Assembly (NCBI GenBank): GCA_029339505.1
Contig: JAQISU010000022.1
Span: 19,176,001 to 19,240,000 of the forward strand
Direction of reading: 5' to 3'
DNA length: 64,000 nucleotides
From: Unio delphinus
Taxonomy: Eukaryota; Mollusca; Bivalvia; Unionida; Unionidae
Made by a program: the position numbers and the translations under genes. Each line of letters starts with the position of its first letter. Positions within the stretch are counted from its first letter, which is position 1. Of the stretch, positions 55,847 to 64,000 are shown piece by piece. Under the pieces are notes generated by a model that was not told the DNA's origin, did not search any database, and saw only the letters and a program-made list of their open reading frames with translations.

Positions 55847-58775
55847 CTAAAAAAGATTAAATCAGAATTAAATTTCTTGCATATACAGAATATCACTGTT
55901 TGGGACTCACTGTGACTGCTTGTTCAACTATAGGAGCAAACTAGAATCATTACTCTTGTAAACACTTAACACCACTTAACACCATTGCTTGGGTCTCACT
56001 GTAGCTGCTCATTCAACTAAAATGTTAATTCAGCATTACTACTTTTGCAAACACTAAAAATCATTACTTGGGGTTAGCTGTTGCTGTTTATTCTACTAAA
56101 AGATTAAATTAGAATTACCGACTTCTGGATCAAAAGATTTCCATCACTCTAATATTTCACAAACATAGTAAGAAACTGATGGTCATATAAAAATAGTTTT
56201 CACATCAATGTACATGTGAATGATTGTTGGTTCGCCTAAATATTTTGTGTACACTATAATTATACAAGGGTTATGCAGACTGTAGTGTGTTATCATCAAG
56301 CTATACCCAAGAAATAGTAATAATGTAATATGTGTACCTACAGAAACTCATCCAATTAAAAAATCGCTTACGATCAACCATTTAATGAATTTTCCTAGTT
56401 TCACCAAAACAAAACAGTGGACTAAATTGTTACAGACACTGAAATGGAGAAATTGTGAACAGCAAATGTTACTCAACCTCATTAGTTTAACATGTATTCA
56501 GAGTGTCACAAAAAAATCTAATGGTATTTGCGTTTTGCTCTGGACAGGATACAATGGATAACAGATGGATGGAGGGATAGACAAACAAAACAAAATATTA
56601 AAAATATTGAAACTAAAGAAATTTGAATAGTAATGGACACATAAGAACTTCTAGTCTGAACATGTATCAATTTTCATTGAGATATCATGAAGCATTTACA
56701 AGTTATGCTCTGAAAATGAAAGTGTACATTCCATATGGCTTGAAAAAAACATTAAAAATACTGAAAGTAAAGAAACAAGCATAACAAAATCCATTTGTGG
56801 ACCATAATTCAAAGAGAGATATACAAGTTTCAAATTGTGCTCCAGAACAATAAGATGGATACATATGGACAGAGAGAAAGAACCCATTTTTATATCTCCC
56901 ATGCAATACACGACCTCATATTCAAAGAATTAAAACACCATGAATTCTTCCAAAAGTTTGAGTTAGTATGTTAATTCTTTTTGTTTTTGTTGGATTTATC
57001 ATATTTACTTTTCTTCATATGTCACAAGTGAATTTACATTAACATTTGAAACGTAATTTCCAACTGATAGCATTGTGTACAGCTGATTCAGGTTAGCACT
57101 GTAAATGAAAATCCAAGGGAGATAACTAACCAGTCAAACACTGAGTTGCCTCCCTTTAAAAAATAAATATTTGCATAAAAGCCAGCAGATCTATACTTTC
57201 TTCCTGACTTTGGCAAGACCATAAATTTTGTTGCTCTTTTTTCATAATATGAAATAGATTTGAAACAAAGAATGGACATTATTTTGACTGTGAAGAGTGG
57301 CTGCAATCACGTTAAGCCCCAAATTCTAACTTAAAAACACAAAACTTGCCTACGTAATTTTAACACTGATAGGACAATACTGCTGTTAAACCCAATGTAC
57401 CTATCTGTTATAATGCTAATGCTGACAGGACCCAACAAATTTTTGAAATTGATTTTTTATTACTTGCTTTATTTCAGAAATTAATGTAAGCTGCATTTGT
57501 CAATAACAAAGTTTCTATTTAAACATCTGGCACCTTTCTCTATTCAAGTTTTATTGCATGAAATGCAACAAGTCTGAAGTAACAAAACAAAAGGTAATGC
57601 AAATACATAAAAGTTAACATTGAAGACTACACACAGACTAACAAGTTACTGACTCCTTTCAGTCCATTTCTATCATTTAAAAATGAAAAAAAATCCACTT
57701 GCAGTATCAAATATTTTGGTATATTGTTCCGAAATTTTAAATAGTCTGGAAATCAAGCATTTTAAAAAAAAGATATCCCAATGGAAGTTACTAATGCAGA
57801 CCTGTTTACCCCAATATATATCTTAGTTTTACAAAGTCCAATCCATCATTTTTAGAACATGACTGTTGTTGGCCATTTCAACAATGGCATTTGGACTAAT
57901 ATTACGAGTTGTAAAGAAATTCACAAAATATGCATGCTGTTAACAACACTGATCATCTAATTAGCTGCCCCCTCTATCCCCCAACCTACATATACTAACA
58001 GTACCTGGAATGAATTGACTGACGCAAGGTTACAATTTTTCATTCATTTTCATCAAGACCTTGCTGTCTGTTGATCATCATAATTTCCCATACTCAGAAC
58101 ATATCTTAGGGTAATCACATCCAAGGACAACACATGGAAAAGGTATGTGAAGGAGGCCACTGGCATATGACAGAGGAGACCAACACTAAACATGGATGAG
58201 GGGCTTGAATTACTAAACATCTACACCAGTCTCCTTGTATCATGTGACCATATAAGTAACATTTTTATATTTATTTACTGGTAATTACTAATGATCATGA
58301 ATTATCCAGAGCAAGGAAGCAACCATTTCAGTAGTCTGTTATTCATAGTGATCATAAGCAAATAAATGCTTGAATTGTGAGAATTTTGCATTCTCAAGCA
58401 CTTCGTATACTCAGAATTATTGCATGCAGTATCTTTGAAGAAAATTATTCAGCCAATACAACTGATAGCCTCCAGCAGAGCTGACTTTCGTGTGAAAAAC
58501 TGTGAATTATTGTAAAAGTATAGCAGTAAACACCTCTGATAATGCTGTTTTCCTTCTACTGCTCTGAAATTATTTGATCAATCAAGAAAAAAACTCAATT
58601 TTATGTCGAACTACCCCATACAAAATTTGAGTGAAATTATTATTAAGTTGTGACAGCCACTTACACCAACTGGGGGTTTGGGGTGTGTGGAAGAGGAGGT
58701 ATTTACAGCTAAACACTCATACACAGTCTATTTCATATGCCTTCTTTATTTTGTACACTAAATGCACTTTCTTAC

Positions 58776-58931
58776 ATCACTGAGTTCCTCGATTTTGGAC
58801 TGTAGTTGTTTGATGTGAGACTGGTTCTCTGCCTCCCTCAACCGCACCATTATTAACTCTTCTTGGAGGGTTTGTATCACAGTCTGAGCTTCATTCTCAT
58901 CAAGAGATGATGCAGAATTTATACTGTTAGT
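58776..58931 (-). CDS. EVI5: EVI5-like exon (coiled coil)
   Basis: 52 codons, phase 0: TNSINSASSLDENEAQ ... EELIMVRLREAENQSHIK ... KIEELSD, donor GTAAGA. Same LREAE repeat module as the neighbouring exons. Confidence 0.86.
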
Positions 58932-59344
58932 CTGAAAAATATCATACCATTATGCAGAATATAATACTAATGACCCTGTTTGCAGACCACACAAACCAAA
59001 ACAACAGATTCTTCATGTACAATTTCACTTTTGACTAAGTAAGTCTGCATTCAGTCTCATATCCAAAACTGTTGTCTATCATATCCAGTCAATATTTAAT
59101 TTTCTTTCCTATCACTTTACTAAAAAGTGCAATTACTTCCCTTTGCAAACAACTTTGCTTCAACATCATTCATTTACCCTACACAAAGCAGCGTAATGAA
59201 GTTAAACAAGTTGCATTAATAATGATAACTCATGCTCAAGCATGGAAAAAATTAGACAGTATAAAAAACACATTTGATATCAATGTATAAAAAATAAATG
59301 TTTTTAATTAAACACTTAATTTCTAACATTATAACCATATATGT

Positions 59345-59438
59345 CGGGTTCCTGAGTGGCAGAGTGGTCTAAAGTGCTCTCTGTTCTAGATCACTGTCAT
59401 CTCACCTCTGTCTGTGTGGGTTTGAGTCTCAGATTTGG
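59345..59438 (+). mobile_element. tRNA-derived SINE, head only
   Basis: A box (GAGTGGCAGAGTGGTCTAAA) and B box (GGGTTTGAGTCTCAG) are present, but the body is absent after 59438: a 3'-truncated copy. Confidence 0.7.
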
Positions 59439-59785
59439 AAAAGTACTTTTCAAAAACAAAATCCTTTTTAAATTCAAAGACTTTCCAAGGCAACCCTGTG
59501 AACCTAAGAAGTTTTCAAGGCTATTCAAACCTTGTTACTAAAGTTGTGTGCTTTTCAACTGAAGTTACTGTGCAGAAAAAGACAAGTTCATGGACAGATG
59601 GAAGGACAGACTGGCATAGAAATGGCAGACTTATAAAAAAAAAAAAAATCTCCAGACTAACAGTAAAATCACATAAAATGCATTCATTCCAAGTTTTTCA
59701 TTAGATGGGACCAAGTATGCTTTCTTGAAAGGAAATTAACATGATAAGCAAATGTAACCAGTCCCATTTAGTGTACGATTCTTAC

Positions 59786-59956
59786 CCGCTCTTTAATATC
59801 ACCAATGAGGCTTTGAGCCTCCAGTAGCTTTTTCTGAGTATTGGCAAGCTGCTGTCTGATTGTGGATAGCTGATTTTTTAGTGAATATGTTTCCTCGGCT
59901 TCTTGTGCTCGTGTAATCTGATCCTGTATTAGACGATCTGCCAGGTCAGCTGACTC
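59786..59956 (-). CDS. EVI5: EVI5-like exon (coiled coil)
   Basis: 57 codons, phase 0: ESADLADRLIQDQITRAQEA ... QLSTIRQQLANTQ ... LIGDIKER. LADRLIQ-Q-TRAQEAEE is highly conserved in EVI5 just after the TBC domain. Confidence 0.92.
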
Positions 59957-60031
59957 CTAAAATATAATTTATACCAATGCTGACATGGAATATGTTTCAT
60001 TTATGAAAATTAGGAATCATATACCTAAAAA

Positions 60032-60037
<6 letters not shown>

Positions 60038-60078
<41 letters not shown>

Positions 60079-60092
60079 ATGGATGGATGGCT
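60038..60092. repeat. (TA)n with (GGAT)n
   Basis: About 18 TA units followed by four GGAT units. Confidence 0.9.
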
Positions 60093-60207
60093 ATTTTCAT
60101 AAAACTGTAACCCTCATATTTGTGCAAACTTTTTTCTATTTACTGTGTAGCTAGGAATATTCTTAAACATACATACATAATACATAATACTGTTTAGCTA
60201 GGGTCCT

Positions 60208-60318
60208 ACAGTATTTACATACCGTATATATCTGTGCATGAGTCCCAAAGCAACAACACAGTGTTTACATACCACATATATCTGTGCATGAGTCCCAAAG
60301 CAACAACACAGATAGTGA
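60208..60318. repeat. 56-bp direct duplication
   Basis: Two nearly identical copies beginning ACAGTATTTACATACCGTAT and ACAGTGTTTACATACCACAT, each ending CCCAAAGCAACAAC. Confidence 0.85.
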
Positions 60319-60752
60319 TCTACTATTGCATTATGCACAGGCAGATTAGGGTCTATGTTATTTGTTCTGACTACTTCTAACAAACTTCAAAGACCCAGAT
60401 CTGTTAGTGCATTATGAAATGGCTGATGGAGTCTTTTATAGTTGGATTCTACTTATAAGCAAGCATATATGGTAATCATAAAGTAACATGTTTAGTTATC
60501 AAATGTGTTAGAATAGACTGCCCTATGGATATTTCTAACTTCTGTACAATTTCCTATATTAATCCTCTGAAATTTTTCTTTAGCAAACTAGTAAGACAAA
60601 GCTTGTCCTATTGCTAAAATGAAACATTTTTGCATTCTCCTTAGTAATGAAATATAGACCCTTACACCATTTACACAACTATAATAAATTGCATTTGCAG
60701 GTGTCAACAACATTTTTAAAAAAACATCTGCAGAAAACAACACAATGCATAC

Positions 60753-60806
60753 CTTTTCTAAATTTTCAATTCTTTGCCGTAATAATCTGTTTTCTGTTCG
60801 CAATCT
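60753..60806 (-). CDS. EVI5: EVI5-like exon (start of coiled coil)
   Basis: 18 codons, phase 0: acceptor CTATTGCAG, then RLRTENRLLRQRIENLEK, donor GTATGC. ENRLLRQRIE-LEK is the EVI5 segment directly after the TBC GAP domain, so the GAP-coding exons must lie beyond the window. Confidence 0.92.
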
Positions 60807-61179
60807 CTGCAATAGAAAATTCAAATTTATTCTTGTGAAACTATACCTGTAACATGGTCAAAGTCAAACACAAACTTGATATACATGTACATTAATATCC
60901 TTGAATCTGAATGATACTTTGGTTTGTATAAACTTTTGTCTTAGGCCAACATACTATAAGTTAAGTTTTAACTACAAACTAAAAAGACCCAAATCTACTG
61001 TTGCTTAATAGACCAGCAGATATGGGTCCATGCAGTTTGTTAGAAGTAATCAGAACAATAAACAATGCAAACTCTGATGCATTAGCACATTATGTGATTT
61101 CTAATCAAGGCCTATGTTATTTGCAATTGGACTTCACTTGTATACGAGTACAGACAATAATTCATTGTCTGTAATCTGT

Positions 61180-61220
61180 AAGGGTGAATGCCTTAGACCA
61201 TTCAGCCACACTGGACCCCC
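61180..61220 (-). mobile_element. Fragment of a SINE tRNA-like head
   Basis: Reverse strand reads GGGGGTCCAGTGTGGCTGAA then a CTAAGGC-type A-box continuation; about 40 bp only. Confidence 0.4.
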
Positions 61221-61539
61221 AGCGTAAAGGTGGTTTTTACTTGCTTAAATGTTGAATCCAGCTGCAAACAACATAGACCCTGAATTGCTGTCAAATAATA
61301 TACTGGCAGATCAAAGTCCATACAGATTGTTCTACTGATTACTCCTAACAAACAGCATAGACCCATATCTGCAAGTGTATTATGTGATGGCAGATTCAGG
61401 TCTATGTAGTTTGCCAATGGACACAACTTATAAACAAGTACCATCTTCATCATTCCTCTTCAGTCCCAATGAACACAAGGCCTTCATTGCAGCTCTCCTT
61501 TTGTCCAGGGCTATCTGTTTTGCTTCCCTCAAGATGTGG

Positions 61540-63050
61540 TAAAGTACACATTTTAAAGTCGATGCTGATATGTGGCTAGCTACATGTTTTAAAGTGGATG
61601 CTGATGATATGTGGCTAGCTACATGTTTTAAAGTGGATGCTGATGATATGTGGTAAGGTACATATTTTAAAGTGGATGCTGATAAGTGCTAAAGTACATG
61701 TTTTAAAGTGGATGCTGATGATATGTGATATGGTACATGTTTTAAAGTGGATACTGATGATATGTGGTAAGGTACATGTTTTAAAGTGGATGCTGATGAT
61801 ATGTGATATGGTACATGTTTTAAAGTGGATGCTGATGATATGTGGTAAGGTACATGTTTTAAAGTGGATGCTGATGATATGTGGTAAGGTACATGTTTTA
61901 AAGTGGATACTGATGATATGTGGTAAGGTACATGTTTTAAAGTGGATGCTGATGCTATGTGGTAAGGTACATCTTTTAATGTGGATGCTGATGATATGTG
62001 GCTAGCTACATGTTTTAAAGTGGATGCTGATGATATGTGGTAAGGTACATATTTTAAAGTGGATGCTGATAAGTGCTAAAGTACATGTTTTAAAGTGGAT
62101 GCTGATGATATGTGATATGGTACATGTTTTAAAGTGGATGCTGATGATATGTGATATGGTACATGTTTTAAAGTGGATGCTGATGATATGTGGTAAGGTA
62201 CATGTTTTAAAGTGGATGCTGATGATATGTGATATGGTACATGTTTTAAAGTGGATGCTGATGATATGTGGTAAGGTACATGTTTTAAAGTGGATGCTGA
62301 TGATATGTGATATGGTACATGTTTTAAAGTGGATGCTGATGATATGTGATATGGTACATGTTTTAAAGTGGATGCTGATGATATGTGATATGGTACATGT
62401 TTTAAAGTGGATGCTGATGATATGTGATATGGTACATGTTTTAAAGTGGATGCTGATGATATGTGATATGGTACATGTTTTAAAGTGGATGCTGATGATA
62501 TGTGGTAAGGTACATGTTTTAAAGTGGATGCTGATGATATGTGATATGGTACATGTTTTAAAGTGGATGCTGATGATATGTGATATGGTACATGTTTTAA
62601 AGTGGATGCTGATGATATGTGATATGGTACATGTTTTAAAGTGGATGCTGATGATATGTGGTAAGGTACATGTTTTAAAGTGGATGCTGATGATATGTGA
62701 TATGGTACATGTTTTAAAGTGGATGCTGATGATATGTGATATGGTACATGTTTTAAAGTGGATGCTGATGATATGTGGTAAGGTACATGTTTTAAAGTGG
62801 ATGCTGATGATATGTGGTAAGGTACATGTTTTAAAGTGGATACTGATGATATGTGGTAAGGTACATGTTTTAAAGTGGATGCTGATGCTATGTGGTAAGG
62901 TACATGTTTTAATGTGGATGCTGATGATATGTGGTAAGGTACATGTTTTAAAGTGGATTATGATGATATGTGTTAAGGTACACATTTTAAAGTGGATGCT
63001 GATGATATGTGGTAAGGTACACACTTTGAAGTGGAAGTGTACATATTTTA
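61540..63050. repeat. 39-bp minisatellite, about 38 copies
   Basis: Unit GTACATGTTTTAAAGTGGAT plus GCTGATGATATGTG(AT/GT)(A)ATG-type spacer variants. A multi-unit block (starting GGCTAGCTACATGTTTT, with CATATTTT and GATAAGTGC units) occurs at 61604-61740 and again at 61999-62125, showing segmental duplication within the array. Both strands are open for over 340 codons because 39 is a multiple of 3. Confidence 0.95.
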
Positions 63051-64000
63051 AAGTAGATGCTTTAGATGATGCAGAAAGGTATATCTTTTAAAATAGATGT
63101 TCAAGATGATATGGAAAAGTAAATGTTTTACAGTGGATGCTGAAGATGATGTGGAAAGGTAAATATTTTCAAGTGGATGCTGAAGATGATATGGAAAGGT
63201 AAATGTTTTCAAGTGGATGCTGAAGATGATATGGAAAGGTAAATGTTTTAAAGTGGATGCTGAAGATGCTATGGAAAGGTAATGTTTTAAAGTGGATGCT
63301 GAAGATGCTATGGAAAGGTAAATGTTTTAAAGTGGTTGCTGAAGATGATATGGAAAGGTAAATGTTTTAAAGTGGATGCTGAAGATGGTATGGAAAGGTA
63401 AATGTTTTAAAGTGGATGCTGAAGATGATATGGAAAGGTCATGTTTTAAAGTGGATGCTGAAGATGATATGGAAAGGTAAATGTTTTAAAGTGGATGCTG
63501 AAGATGATATGGAAAGGTAAATGTTTTAAAGTGGATGCTGAAGATGATATGGAAAGGTAAATGTTTTAAAGTGGATGTTGAAGATGATATGGAAAGGTAA
63601 ATGTTTTAAAGTGGATGTTGAAGATGATATGGAAAGGTAAATGTTTTAAAGTGGATGTTGAAGATGATATGGAAAGGTAAATGTTTTAAAGTGGATGTTG
63701 AAGATGATATGGAAAGGTAAATGTTTTAAAGTGGATGTTGAAGATGATATGGAAAGGCAAATGTTTTAAAGTGGATGTTGAAGATGATATGGAAAGGTAA
63801 ATGTTTTAAAGTGGATGTTGAAGATGATATGGAAAGGTAAATGTTTTAAAGTGGATGTTGAAGATGATATGGAAAGGTCATGTTTTAAAGTGGATGCTGA
63901 AGATGATATGGAAAGGTCATGTTTTAAAGTGGATGCTGAAGATGATATGGAAAGGTAAATGTTTTAAAGTGGATGTTGAAGATGATATGGAAAGGTAAAT
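63051..64000. repeat. 40-bp minisatellite, about 24 copies, runs off the window
   Basis: Derived from the adjacent array: GTTTTAAAGTGGATG is kept, but the spacer is TTGAAGATGATATGGAAAGG TAAAT. From 63541 onward the period is exactly 40 and units are nearly identical, so this end is younger. Confidence 0.95.

Larger units (their letters stand above)
60309..61406. repeat. Cluster of dispersed ~50 bp hairpin repeats
   Basis: Copies at about 60309-60358, 60389-60437, 60984-61034, 61271-61324 and 61356-61406. The best reads CATAGACCCATATCTGC ... GGCAGATTCAGGTCTATG. Each pairs a GACCC-ATCTG arm with a CAGAT-GGGTC arm around a TGCATTATG-like loop. They flank the first exon in the window. Confidence 0.65.

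Noticed and set aside
61637..63091. ORFs of 340-355 codons on both strands
   Set aside because: Both come from the 39-bp array; simultaneous openness on both strands reflects the repeat unit, not a gene.

Overview
This is a piece of an animal nuclear genome, most likely a mollusc. The kingdom call rests on a spliced host gene, SINEs, LINE remnants and dense microsatellites. The phylum is an inference from the Polinton and SINE style and from a GGGAGATAAC hairpin motif. The window is AT-rich. The host coding sequence I can support is the 3' half of an EVI5-like gene (minus strand, nine exons, 46.6-60.8 kb) and part of one unrecognised gene (minus strand, 29.1-30.1 kb).

The main object is a full-length Polinton/Maverick, a virus-like DNA transposon, at 4758-24755. 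It has ~330 bp terminal inverted repeats (TIRs) and a 5-6 bp target duplication (TAGATT). Left to right it carries: packaging ATPase (-); a zinc-ribbon ORF whose canonical -1 slippery heptamer leads into a phospholipase A2 domain (+); retroviral-type integrase (+); a ~1,150-codon gene joining DNA polymerase B, an SF1 helicase and an HNH-like domain (-); a Cys-rich protein (+); a 4.9 kb 33-bp minisatellite; a small broken ORF; an iteron-like non-coding block; then a rightward structural block of an unknown protein, a basic core-like protein, a capsid candidate, a pVI/pX-like protein, an adenain-type protease, a fibre-like protein, a membrane protein and a second structural protein. Nearly every large gene has a stop or frameshift, so this copy is defective, yet its two TIRs are essentially identical.

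This Polinton sits inside an older, opposite-strand Polinton relic. Relic pieces of the same structural genes lie in order from 28.85 kb down to 24.76 kb, and continue on the other side of the young element from 4.75 kb down to about 3.53 kb. The young element cut the relic's last structural gene, and the two halves match adjacent parts of the young copy. The relic later received a hAT-like MITE, two tRNA-derived SINEs and a 355 bp foldback element.

Other regions: 1-2.1 kb is a rearranged L1/Tx1-like LINE; 30.9-31.9 kb a CR1-like LINE end with an (ATT)n tail; 36.4-39.4 kb an RTE-like LINE split by ~0.6 kb; 31.9-36.4 kb mostly microsatellites and non-coding DNA; 39.5-46.6 kb the region downstream of the EVI5-like stop codon; 47.2-60.8 kb EVI5-like introns with SINEs, minisatellites and a dispersed ~50 bp hairpin family; 61.5-64 kb a minisatellite running off the window.
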